Assembly (NCBI RefSeq): GCF_963678635.1
Contig: NC_087064.1
Location: 53,836,684 to 53,900,683 of the forward strand
Direction: 5' to 3'
Length of the DNA: 64,000 nt
Source of the DNA: Symsagittifera roscoffensis
Lineage: Eukaryota; Xenacoelomorpha; Acoela; Convolutidae
Part shown: piece by piece, positions 34,801 through 40,494 of the stretch
How positions within the stretch are numbered: position 1 is the first letter of the stretch
Layout: each line of letters opens with the position of its first letter
The notes under the pieces: model-generated
Told to the model about the DNA's origin: nothing
Databases searched by the model: none
Seen by the model: only the letters and a program-made list of their open reading frames with translations
Translations under genes and position numbers: made by a program

Positions 34801-37800
34801 TCTTCCTGCTACACCCCCCTCCTATTGTTTAAGGTGAGATTTGTTACAAGGTACAAAATTTAATAAATGCATAAACGTTCAACGAGTTCTCTGTAGGGTG
34901 GGGATTCTTCAGCTGGTACCATAGGCGGGAAATAGTAAAAACGATCCCCAGTTCTCCTGACTAGTCAATGTTTTTCAGCAATTAGCTCTGTGGTGTTTTT
35001 TCTTCACATTGCATGGTTCTGGCTGTTGGATTCTAAAACATTTCTAGGACGAGGTAGATGCTGAATTTTGGCAAATTTTCTGAACAAAAAAATGCCCCGC
35101 AGAGTTATTTATTTCTAACTCCTGACCCGATTAGCCAAAGTAATTTGTACTGCTAAATCAAAAATCAGAAGATCAATGGGCAGGGTCAATTTGTCTTGGT
35201 CATACATAAATCAGAAGAGGTTAGCGTTGATAAGTGTATTTAAAAAGAGGAATCTTTTTGGGCTTAAAATAGATAGTGATCAACTGACTATTTAAAAAAA
35301 TGCCCGCGCTTTTTCATCCATTTTTCTAAGAAAAATTTGGTGGTAAGTTTTGAGATCAAAGACTCTAATCTTATGGTTGAAAAAAAGCTGGATTCATTTA
35401 ACCGGTTAGGTGATCGAGGTGGCAAAAACCTCGTAGTATCCAAGAATTTGCCTTTGTCTTTAAATATGGGCTTTTCCATCTCTTCACGAAGTGGGAAGGA
35501 AGATCTATGACACAGGGTTTGTTTTTTTTTCGATTCGATTTTGACTACCTGTTTTAATTTTTGTTTTTGTCTTTCAGACCATTTATAACGGTTGCATTTA
35601 GCAAGTGTTATCAAAACGGAATATAGACTTTTTTCGCCTTAACAGTTTGATTAACAGAATCACTTGCACATTGGCTCATCATGAATTCAATTTTCAATAT
35701 GTTTCCAGCACTTAGCCTGGAGGTGAAGACTACGTCTGGGCGGCAATGTTCGTGGGTTCGAATCTGACCAATAACTGTTTTATTTTAAACTGGAAGTATT
35801 CCTTTCCAAAACATGTCGGCCTGCAGTGCGTCTGCTTATGTTCTGACAACTTAGTTGCCACATCGTAGAACTAATTTTTTTGTACGTAATTTGGGGTCAT
35901 TTCAAAAGGAGCATAAGTTTTATATTTCCATCCGGTTCGCATAAATTCTAAAATTTTTTGGAATACAATGTATACTTCAAAGTTTTTTATGACGACAAAT
36001 AATTTTTCGGCTCTGCAGGAATTTATTTAAGTTTCTGGGGCTCAGTTGCCGCTTGTCATTCATTGATAGATTTTTTTAAATTGCGGCTGATTGTTTTTCT
36101 GGCCCTGTTTTCCGCAATAAGAACATAAAATCAGACAACGTTTTAATTTTTAAGTTAAAGTTTTTTGAACTGTTTTGTTTTTTTGTTTTGTTTTTTTTTT
36201 GTTTTGAATTGCAACTGGTACAAAAACCCGCTTTCCTTGTGTCTTACTGGAAATTTATTAGGTTGAAAGCTATCAGAGTGGAATAGTTTTTCAGACCATT
36301 TATCAGACCATTTATCAAATGTTTCTTGACTTTGAACTTTTTTCTATTTTTATCCATTCCTTCAATCTATATATTTTTCCCATTGTAGTCTCCCATTGAA
36401 GTCATGGTAGCTAAAAAAACAGCCAAAAAAACGTTAAAAAAAGATTTAAAAACATAATAAAAAAATTTTAGAAAAGTTTTCCAATTTTTTTCTAGCATGG
36501 ATTTTTTTTTTTTGCGAATATAAGCTTGATCGGACCATTCTACAAAGTTTTAACTGCAACTAGCTAATTTTGTTTTTATTTTAAAAAAGTTAGCATCAAT
36601 TTAGATTTTCGAATATTTCAAATCTCAGTTGAATGTGAAAAAAAGAGAGAATTATATATATAATTATATATGTGAAAACCAATATTTTGCAAGACTCATG
36701 CGTTGTTGAGATGAGTTGATCTTTAGTTTTTGATTTATTAGGTTTGTCTTTGATTGTATTAGCTTTGTCACGCAAAATCAAATGATTTAGGTAAACTTTA
36801 TCATGGTCACATGTGAATCCTGTCACCCCTGATTTCATTGTTTCGAAAAGTTTTTTTTCAAATGAAATTTAGAGCAAAATATGAAATTGAATTGTTAATT
36901 TTTTTTCAAAAATTTGTGAAACTTTTTTTATAATAAAAAAAAAATTGAAAAACAAATCCGAAAAAAAAATTTAAACAAACATTTGGAAAAGAGTCATGAA
37001 CACAACAAAACAGAAAATTATACTGATTTTTTTTTGAAAAAACTTTAAAAAAAATATTTTACAGAAACAAAAGTATAACCGTAGAGCTCTTTGAGCTTCT
37101 AGAAAACTCTATGATTTACTAGTTTTTGATAAAATTTTTGATAAAAGGGAATCAATAGCTTAAACCTGTTAACGTGTGTTAACGTGTACAATTTCTAGGA
37201 CTTTCTCCTGAAAAAAACACCAAGTTCTAAATAACAGTTTTCACCAGGTTGGTTTTCACGCTGTGCACCAACAAGTAATTCTTGATTTAGACTGAACATT
37301 CACACCAGTTATCAAGGCTTGAATTTAAAATTTTTAAAATTCTTTTCAGAGTTTTTGAAGGTTTTTGGTGTTTATTAAATTAGTTTTGTTTTGTTTTGAG
37401 GATTGATTGCTGCTAATTTTAGTGCTAATTCTTATAAAAATTAAAATTGAAAAAACAACAGCCTTGCATCTGTTACCGAACTTTTACATACTGATACTAA
37501 AAACAAGAATTTGAAATCCTCTAGAAATCTTACTAGAACTTTACCAAATTTTGATTTCTTTCAAAGTGCAGTTCACAACGCAAAATCTTGAAAAATTCTT
37601 ATAAGACTTTTATTATATTTTTAATTCAGAATACAGTTCAGAATAATTCATTTTTTGCTAAGATTTTTGAGTAATTTTGAGAAACTTGTACATTCCTATA
37701 ATTGTGCTGAAATTTTTTTGAAGACTTGTGAAAATTTGAGAAAAGATCTGATATTATAAAGCTTGCTGTTTCTCCAATTTTCTATTATAATAGGACTGAC

Positions 37801-39288
37801 TAGCGGCAATTTTCTATTATAATAAGACTGACTAGCGGCAAGCATTTCTGATTATTCACTCTAAGATTTTTGTTTAACTATTAGCTTTCTTAAAATCATT
37901 TACGGTCCCCCTTTGAAACTTTTAAGAAATCCATTTTTGGCCGACCGACCCTAAAATTTTTCTAAAGGCGCCTAAGGCGCCAATATATACTAATTTTAGG
38001 GGGGACCGCGCGCCGAAAAAACGCAATTTTTCGGTCAAAATTTTCCAAAAAGTGCCTAAAAACGCCTTTTATGGCCTGTTTTTTCAAAATTTTGCCTGCG
38101 GCGCAAAACATTTGGCCAAAATTGGGACAAAAGCGTGCTTTGGGAGAGCTCGAAAAATCAATTTGGTCGACCTAAAAAAAATAAAGGTCGTCAAAATTTT
38201 CGAAAATTTTTTGAAAATCCGCCCCCCCCCCCTCGAGAAAATCCTAGATCCGCCCCTGCTCTTATTTTATTTTGACATCAAAACTTAGATCCGTATAAGT
38301 TTTTTTCAAGTTTCTTAAAAGATCTAAGCATTTACTAACAAAGTTTCACCTTAAATTTTCTAACTCCCAACTTAAGAATTGTAAATTATAAAACCCATTG
38401 ACCCCATTCCCGCTTTAGCCTCTTTACCGTTTTAGCCTCACAAAACAAAACATATCAAGAAAAAATCTTGCTGTTTTTGGGTAATAATTTTATTGTGAAT
38501 GTTGTCGACCCAAGATGATTCGTGAACAAAATCTTCAAACAAAACTCAGATCACGATCGATCGAAATTTTTCAATGCAATTAATAACTCAAGTCTTTACA
38601 GGGTTTATGAAAATGGCCATTCTGGCTAATCAACTAATTCTAAATTCTAAACCCAAATATTTCTAAAACCACCACAATTTTTTCTATATGTAATTCACAA
38701 AAAAGAGTACGTCTGGAAAATCAGGTGATTTTTGATTTTAGTAAACTCATCAACGCTTTTCCAATAGTCTGTTTGTCTATGATAAAGCGATAACTGTTCA
38801 GTTCGTTTCCGCGCATCTTTCGGAACTTATGTCCGGTTTTAATGCGATGTGATATAGCGACGTTGCTTGTTTTGAGCCTGTACATAGCTACAGATATGGT
38901 TTGCCAGATGATACTACGCCTAAATAATGAGCAGACAACATGTACCAGACCATGTAGAAGACTATTTTGACTAGTCAGAAGAGTAGATCTGGTTTTTAAG
39001 ATAAAACTGGTCAGCAGTCAACATAAGTCACCGTAGAACTGACCTTAATTCCTTGTAGGAGACGATAGACAGCAGCACCAGAAGATTCCCAGGCACCCCC
39101 AGAATGAGCCAGATGAGACTCATGGCCAGATATGCTACGTCCCACTGCCACTCCAGAGTGTTGCCGGTCTCTTCTAGAAGAGCCCCTATGACGTCATTGG
39201 CCGACAAATCCTCCTCGGAGCCTAGAAGTGTCGTGGTGGTGAGGGAGTCGTTCAATGTGACGCTGGTAACTCCCATGACATCCATCAT
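6700..39288 (-). CDS. Class A GPCR, NRY type (melatonin-receptor/Tre1-moody-like), five coding exons
   Basis: This is a seven-helix plasma-membrane receptor signalling through heterotrimeric G proteins. Joining 39288-39044, 17987-17784, 11426-11239, 10680-10520 and 7005-6700 gives 1104 bases, 367 residues and a stop. All introns are GT-AG and all junctions keep frame. The N-terminus is ~49 residues with one N-glycosylation sequon (N13). TM1 has GN at 67-68 and TM2 has SD at 95-96. C125 (TM3) should pair with C204 (ECL2). N149-R150-Y151 replaces DRY. W177 lies in TM4, P281 in TM6 (FPW instead of CWxP), and N313-P-V-I-Y317 in TM7. The C-tail of ~50 residues is basic. NRY plus the ECL2 'RYDRRQLIC' segment resembles melatonin receptors and the Tre1/moody/GPR84 group. 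TM7 is NPxxY, unlike the NAxxY of vertebrate melatonin receptors. The ligand is unknown. The length is typical for class A. Introns are 21.1, 6.4, 0.56 and 3.5 kb. Confidence 0.93.
7006..10519. other. GPCR intron 4, 3514 bp
   Basis: The donor is AAG|GTCAGT at 10520/10519 and the acceptor is at 7007-7006. I recognise no gene inside. The frames at 8302-8796 are AT-driven. A short palindromic phrase GCAAGGCGTGCGAAGCACC...CTTTGCCTTCGTG near 9030-9065 has a diverged relative near 48730-48765. Confidence 0.75.
10520..10680 (-). CDS. GPCR exon 4 (TM5, ICL3)
   Basis: Residues 213-266; residue 213 is split 1/2 with exon 3. The acceptor is ACTTTGTTCAG before GTTATGAG, and the donor is CTCAAG|GTCAGT. 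It encodes the end of ECL2, TM5 (tryptophan-rich start, PP inside, SSYKIF end) and a short hydrophilic third loop ending ERDIQLLK. The short third loop fits the NRY-type receptor groups. Confidence 0.93.
10681..11238. other. GPCR intron 3, 558 bp
   Basis: The shortest intron. The donor is GACG|GTAATG (11239/11238) and the acceptor is TTCAG at 10681. I see no repeat family or gene inside. Confidence 0.85.
11239..11426 (-). CDS. GPCR exon 3 (Y of NRY, ICL2, TM4, ECL2)
   Basis: Residues 151-212, with one base each side completing R150 and G213. The acceptor ATACACTAG precedes GTACTTCGCC. It encodes YFAICQNHIYSVIYNKF (ICL2), TM4 with W177, and ECL2 with C204. Reading exon 2 past its donor would give a false NRW; splicing restores NRY, which supports the exon boundaries. 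Confidence 0.93.
11479..11489 (+). repeat. tRNA-like B-box (GGTTCGAATCC) in intron 2
   Basis: The 11-mer matches the RNA polymerase III B-box consensus exactly and is partly embedded in a short inverted pair (CTCG...CGAG). No full cloverleaf can be folded around it, so it is more likely a tRNA-derived SINE remnant than a tRNA gene. Confidence 0.4.
13280..13301 (+). repeat. C homopolymer, 22 bp
   Basis: An uninterrupted run of 22 C in otherwise AT-rich DNA. The length may be an assembly or sequencing estimate. Confidence 0.95.
14010..14092 (-). mobile_element. hAT-type MITE, terminal fragment
   Basis: This matches the inverted right end of the complete hAT-type copy at 57123-57546: CAGATTTGGGGGGG, then CTCAGGGATTCGACCCC, then AAAGGGTCCCCCTTTTGGTAC. 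Only about 80 bp of one end survives. Confidence 0.7.
14950..15389 (+). mobile_element. Family A repeat with duplicated 5' tip
   Basis: The 5' hairpin segment (TGTTCCGACTTTCGATACGA...) is present twice in tandem at 14950-15007 before the body continues. The centre is deleted (no GCGCGA hairpin), and the 3' hairpin CAGGGCTTCGCCCTG is intact at about 15359-15373. The next copy follows head to tail. Confidence 0.85.
15389..15800 (+). mobile_element. Family A repeat, 3'-truncated
   Basis: It starts at GTTCCGAAGTTCGATACGAA directly after the preceding copy and runs through the central CGCG hairpin to the GTGTGG block. Sequence then becomes unrelated. It is the second unit of a head-to-tail pair. 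Confidence 0.8.
15907..16378 (-). mobile_element. Family A repeat, 5' tip missing
   Basis: In minus orientation, from CAAGACTGCTCGTATCAGGG (3' end) to the poly-A before 'AACCCATATA'. It faces the copy at 15389 tail to tail. The 5' hairpin is absent. Confidence 0.85.
17193..17341. mobile_element. Possible short foldback MITE, 149 bp
   Basis: CGCGTATTCATAACTGTCA at the left end is mirrored by TGACAAGTATGAATACGCG at the right end. An inner inverted pair (CGAAATGAATAACTG / AGTTATTTCG) lies between them. I found no convincing target duplication. Confidence 0.55.
17408..17475 (+). repeat. GC-rich repeat shared with 33207-33290
   Basis: The phrase CCGCAGTCGCGCCAACGTGT, followed by TTG(T/C)GAGCTTG(G/C)CAAC and later TTAGAGCC(G/A)GTT, recurs inside the MITE at 33026-33437. 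Its GC content stands out from the flanks. Confidence 0.8.
17784..17987 (-). CDS. GPCR exon 2 (TM2, TM3, start of NRY)
   Basis: Residues 82-150; R82 and R150 are split codons (AG|G). The acceptor is TTTACTTTAAG before GACAATCCC, and the donor is AATCAACAG|GTGGG. It encodes TM2 with NLAMSDL and TM3 with C125 and the IAIN of the NRY motif. C125 to N149 spans 24 residues, exactly the class A spacing from 3.25 to 3.49. Confidence 0.94.
18318..18499 (-). mobile_element. Family A repeat, 3' third
   Basis: CAAGACTGCTCGCATCAGGG and the hairpin CAGGGCAAAGCCCCG, then the body up to 'AAGTACAAAATGATA'. It stops exactly where another minus-oriented copy begins with the same 3' tip, so this is a head-to-tail pair with the first unit truncated. 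Confidence 0.85.
18500..18842 (-). mobile_element. Family A repeat, 5'-truncated
   Basis: Minus orientation: 3' tip with hairpin CAGGGCGAAGCCCTG, GTGAGGGGG block, central CGCG hairpin (as AGCGCGAAATATATCGCGCG), then lost after 'CATAACCTTACA'. Confidence 0.85.
19144..19610 (-). mobile_element. Family B repeat, near complete (467 bp)
   Basis: The 3' tip ACTGCTCGTATATTAAGGC shares the family A end. The body differs: GACTAGCTAGCCTCAAAGCA, GCGGGATAATTTGCCAAGCAT, CTCAATGGGG-like phrases. The 5' end reads AGTCGGAACA on this strand. It is the best reference for family B. Confidence 0.8.
19844..19868 (+). repeat. T homopolymer, 25 bp
   Basis: An uninterrupted run of 25 T. It could be the tail of a minus-oriented retroposon, but I cannot identify a body. 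Confidence 0.9.
19869..21760. other. Intronic AT-rich DNA, nothing recognised
   Basis: I see no gene, no repeat family shared with the rest of the window and no exon-like segment. Several near-homopolymeric A and T stretches are present. Confidence 0.5.
21770..21900. repeat. Cluster of ATAATCGATTAT-type palindromes
   Basis: At least four variants of the self-complementary 12-mer ATAATCGATTAT (such as ATTATAATCGATTATAAT) lie within 130 bp. The same motif fills the element at 41934-42955, so this is probably a remnant of that family. Confidence 0.6.
22990..23285 (+). pseudogene. LINE (non-LTR retrotransposon) ORF2 C-terminal fragment
   Basis: Conceptual translation gives the region downstream of a reverse transcriptase: a segment like VLFGVV...ETKALQRLTDKWYRHIFSNKK, then MQDKLFV, then after a frame change SLRWKIETR, then IGPVLRIPEDRAT, a stop, and WAVLGWLCDF. 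The order (QRL..YRHIWSNKK, MQDV.., SLR.KIE.R, RIGHVLRM, AVLGW) is familiar from the C-termini of animal LINE proteins. At least two frame breaks and one stop make it non-functional. Flanks (about 22440-23690) may hold more of the element, but I cannot align them. Confidence 0.65.
23855..23862 (+). repeat. Left target-site duplication GGTTTTTC of the MULE
   Basis: The 8-mer directly precedes the left terminal repeat and recurs directly after the right end (25175-25182). Confidence 0.8.
23873..23932 (+). repeat. Left subterminal array, unit AATCTACCCTATAC
   Basis: Four tandem units of about 14-15 bp (AATCTACCCTATTCC, AATCTACCCTATACT, AATCTACCCTATACT, AATCTGCCCTATATA). They are mirrored by the inverted array at the other end. 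Such arrays are plausible transposase-binding sites. Confidence 0.85.
24232..24615 (+). pseudogene. MULE transposase fragment (N-terminal part of the DDE domain)
   Basis: The frame open from 24211 gives LALPCRSAINRALNRQ, then RPTLPPIVDRHFEVP, FCVFDSGIEDPERVLIFGD, WLCDGTFKVCPIQFYQLYTIH and YALLLNKTEHTYKKLL. This is the order of the widespread animal MULE transposase domain. DGTFK holds the first catalytic Asp and FYQLYTIH follows it. The domain stops after about 128 residues and runs into unrelated proline-rich sequence. The second Asp, the zinc-binding part and the final Glu are missing, so it cannot be active. No frame break lies within the surviving part. Confidence 0.8.
25060..25168 (+). 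repeat. Right subterminal array, unit GGGTAGATTGGTATA
   Basis: Seven or so units of 14-15 bp, inverted relative to the left array (for example TATAGGGTAGATTGGTATAG). It is longer than the left array, so unit number has changed since the ends were last homogenised. Confidence 0.85.
25175..25182 (+). repeat. Right target-site duplication GGTTTTTC
   Basis: Identical to 23855-23862. Confidence 0.8.
25702..26170. mobile_element. Possible MITE, 469 bp
   Basis: CGAGGCCAAACTGTG at the left end is mirrored by CGCAGTTTGGCCTCG at the right end, with GTCGTCA phrases outside both. Interior repeats of TTTGCGGATTC occur at 25835-25890 and once near the right end. I could not define a target duplication. 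Confidence 0.45.
26171..27540. other. Intronic AT-rich DNA, nothing recognised
   Basis: The 104-codon minus-strand frame at 27447-27133 is low-complexity (Phe, Lys, Leu) without a domain. No repeat copy could be matched elsewhere in the window. Confidence 0.5.
27553..27685 (-). mobile_element. hAT-type MITE fragment
   Basis: Phrases such as AAAGCTTTTTGGGCACTTTT and GGCTCCGAAGGCGCCTTCAA match the body of the 57123-57546 hAT-type element (AAAAGTGCC..., GCGCCAAAGGCGCCTTTAGA). The ends are lost. Confidence 0.5.
27690..28425. repeat. Repeat C, copy 1, split by a family A insertion
   Basis: The left part (27690-27798, TTATGCCGGCCGCATGAAAT... to AAAATGGAAA) and right part (28340-28425, AACCAGTCGCGGATCAAG... 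to GTTTTGATAGAATTTA) are contiguous in the other copy at 32292-32492. The interruption is exactly the family A element, which provides a filled/empty site pair. Confidence 0.85.
27799..28339 (-). mobile_element. Family A repeat, complete, 541 bp, inside repeat C
   Basis: A complete minus-oriented copy from CAAGACTGCTCGTATCAGGG to ACTTTCGTATCGAAAGTCGG and AACA. All landmarks are present: 3' hairpin CAGGGCGAAGCCCTG, AGTCGGAACA counterpart, CCCCCCACACG block, central CGCG hairpin, 5' hairpin. Comparison with the empty site at 32292-32492 places the insertion in a short A run, with no recognisable target duplication. Confidence 0.9.
28434..28855 (+). mobile_element. Family A repeat, both tips missing
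   Basis: It begins inside the 5' hairpin (CGAAAGTAACGGAATATTTG), keeps the central CGCG hairpin and GTGTGGGGGG block, and stops after TTTTCATGTTATTACTTTC. Confidence 0.85.
28856..29571. other. Intronic DNA, nothing recognised
   Basis: Short frames only (at most 82 codons), without domains. I see no shared repeat. Confidence 0.5.
29572..31115 (+). mobile_element. Head-to-tail array of four family A copies
   Basis: Four units follow each other directly: about 29572-29751 (large internal deletion), 29753-30113 (central deletion), 30114-30594 and 30596-31115. Each junction runs from the 3' tip (GATACGAGCAG plus 4-5 bases) straight into the next 5' tip (TTGTTCCGACTTTCG or a variant). The units differ in deletions and substitutions, so this is not a recent simple amplification. 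Tandem arrays of this kind are typical of rolling-circle transposons. Confidence 0.88.
31116..32275. other. Intronic DNA, nothing recognised
   Basis: No gene, no exon-like segment and no repeat shared within the window. Confidence 0.5.
32276..32495. repeat. Repeat C, copy 2 (empty site)
   Basis: It is contiguous through GAAACGGC...TTATGCCGGCCGCATGAAAT...AATGGAAAAATTTCAACCAA...CGCGGATCAAG...TCAATATCCATTTTGGC. The other copy carries a family A element between AAAATGGAAA and the CGCGGATCAAG segment. Confidence 0.85.
32906..33573 (-). mobile_element. Family B repeat, split by a MITE
   Basis: Minus orientation. The 3' tip CAAGACTGCTCGTATATCAG starts at 32906. The body (GATTAGCTAGCC..., CGGTATAATTCACCACGCAT) resumes at 33446 after the insertion and ends near 33573. 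The 5' half is missing. Confidence 0.8.
33026..33437. mobile_element. MITE with 8-bp target duplication, 412 bp, inside family B
   Basis: It is flanked by TCAAAGTG on both sides (33018-33025 and 33438-33445). The intact family B copy at 34144-34626 carries this 8-mer once at the homologous place (complement, near 34520), which confirms it as a true target duplication. Both ends carry inverted arrays of ATACAAAACAGTCC (left) and its complement (right). The core (about 33205-33345) is very GC-rich and includes the repeat shared with 17408-17475. An 8-bp duplication fits hAT-type transposition; the terminal bases are not well conserved. Confidence 0.85.
33574..34143. other. Intronic DNA, nothing recognised
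   Basis: AT-rich, no gene or repeat identified. Confidence 0.5.
34144..34626 (+). mobile_element. Family B repeat, full length (~483 bp)
   Basis: Plus orientation. The 5' end GTTTCGAAGAAAACGGAATA runs through CCCATTGAAGATATCGACTT, GGCTAGCTACTTGGTCGTAT and GGGACAGTCGGAACATTCAG to the 3' hairpin CAGGACTTTGCCCTG and end AAGCAGTCTTG. It shares both ends with family A but not the central CGCG hairpin. Confidence 0.85.
34627..35690. other. Intronic DNA, nothing recognised
   Basis: The 108-codon minus-strand frame at 35614-35288 is lysine- and serine-rich without a recognised domain or splice sites. I do not call it a gene. Confidence 0.5.
35700..35775 (+). repeat. tRNA-derived SINE head (A- and B-box)
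   Basis: TTAGCCTGGAGG at 35712 resembles an A-box, and GGTTCGAATCT at 35755 matches the B-box consensus except for its last base. The spacing of about 43 bp is close to that in tRNA genes. The arms do not pair into a clean cloverleaf, so I read it as a SINE head or tRNA pseudogene. Confidence 0.5.
35776..37774. other. Intronic AT-rich DNA, nothing recognised
   Basis: Long T/A-rich low-complexity tracts (for example 36175-36215 and 36900-37060) and a palindromic ATATATATAATTATATATG near 36654. No gene. Confidence 0.5.
37775..37838. repeat. Tandem duplication, 32 bp x 2
   Basis: The unit begins CAATTTTCTATTATAATA and ends GACTGACTAGCGG. The two copies differ at a single base (GG/AG). Confidence 0.95.
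37905..38258 (-). mobile_element. hAT-type MITE, one end missing
   Basis: Minus orientation relative to 57123-57546. The right end reads AATCCTAGATCCGCCCCTG, and the body shares CGACCGACCCTAAAATTTTT, GGCGCC and TCGAAAAATCAATTTGGTCG. The opposite end is cut off near 'ACGGTCCCCCTTTG'. Confidence 0.85.
38259..39030. other. Intronic DNA before GPCR exon 1
   Basis: No repeat or gene recognised. Confidence 0.5.
39044..39288 (-). CDS. GPCR exon 1 (start, N-terminus, TM1)
   Basis: Residues 1-81 plus two bases of R82. Two adjacent ATGs (39288 and 39285) could start translation; I use the first. The extracellular N-terminus is rich in Thr, Ser and acidic residues, with sequon N13-D-S and no signal peptide. 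TM1 (about 50-75) contains GVPGNLLVLL with the conserved GN. The donor is GAATTAAG|GTCAGT. Confidence 0.93.
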
Positions 39289-39289
39289 G

Positions 39290-39310
39290 CTGAAAAATCA
39301 AGTGGTTATC
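39290..39310 (-). other. Splice acceptor one base upstream of the start codon
   Basis: The minus strand reads ACCACTTGATTTTTCAG, then C, then ATG. A pyrimidine-rich acceptor so close to the ATG means either a 5'UTR intron whose upstream exon I could not identify or a spliced-leader trans-splice site. Confidence 0.7.
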
Positions 39311-40390
39311 ACAACGTACTGATTTATTATAAACTGAGATACAGATGTATTGTAAAACTTCTAGCAAAACGTTAAATTTTAGAAAAACATGTTTGGAGAT
39401 GTAGAAAAAAATTATGCCGATTAATCTACGTCTGATAATAATAAGATGTAATATGTATTATGTTTTAAAAAGTTATTTTGAATTACCTTATGTATCAAGC
39501 CTGAATTTTTTTTCTCATTTTGTTTGTTTGAGTTATTTCTTATTTAACAAGAATCATTATTTTGAAAAAAAAAAACTAATTTAAAGAAAAAAATTAATGC
39601 ACAAACAATATGGCTAGTGTACATGAAACTATTACCATGTTTTGTTCGTTTTCCATTTATTCCAAATGATCAGCATGCCATATATGGAAACAGAAAAACC
39701 TAGGCAATTTTTTTATTATTGCATAAAAGCAAAGAAAAATTGGGCAATTTTTTGAAGTAAATTGACTCTCAGTTGAGTTATTAGCTAGAGATTTTGTTAG
39801 AATTATTTAAAAGACATTCACCAACCTGTCTGCTTTGCAAAAAATCAAAGATTGACCAAGTTGCCGCAGATTCCCCAATGAAAGAAACTACAAAGTCAAC
39901 CAATGGAAATAAAGGACCAACTTGTAATGTTTATGATCATTCTGAGATCTGTTTGTTGTATGGCACTAGAAGCTTTTGCCGGAATTAATTTCGGTGTGAA
40001 TCTTAAAGATAGAGAAAAAAAATCGCTCAAAAGCTGAATTTTTCAATAGTATTTTGTTTGAATTGAATCAATAAAGAACCCTGTCTTCTTTTCATTGGTT
40101 AGAAAAAACCCGAAAATAAGCCCAAAAATTGAGTAAAATTGGTTCGATTTGTTCGAGGTAGCTAATGTTTTCATTGCAAATATTAATTTTTTTCTAGTAA
40201 CAAATGCAGTTCGATATAAAGAAGAACTTCGAAAGTTCAACTGTAAAAAATTGTTCGACTGCCTAATCAACAGATTTTTGGCGAAGAACCAATGTGCCGA
40301 AATATTAGGCTGACACTATTAAATGACTCGCAGAACCTATATGTAAACCACGGTGGCGTTAGCTTTAATCCGCTGTAAAATATCATAAAA
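39311..40390. other. No gene recognised upstream of the GPCR
   Basis: The 64-codon frame at 39794-39988 has several cysteines but no metal-binding spacing I recognise. I see no promoter element with confidence. Confidence 0.5.
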
Positions 40391-40485
40391 GCAACTAGAC
40401 TGCTCGTAATAGGGCATAAATTACCTCAGACGCACTACCAAGTACAATTTGATATATGTTTCTCATTTAGTGACAAAGTAGTTGA
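40391..40485 (-). mobile_element. Very decayed family A 3' fragment
   Basis: ACTAGACTGCTCGTAATAGGG followed shortly by AGTACAATTTGATATATGTT-like body phrases, as in other minus-oriented copies. Most diagnostic landmarks are lost. Confidence 0.4.
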
Positions 40486-40494
40486 TTGAAACAA

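Larger units (their letters stand above)
17988..39043. other. GPCR intron 1, 21,056 bp
   Basis: The donor is GAATTAAG|GTCAGT at 39044/39043 and the acceptor is at 17989-17988. It is filled with transposon remains of at least five types (listed separately). No GC-rich, exon-like segment with flanking splice signals was recognised inside. Confidence 0.75.
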
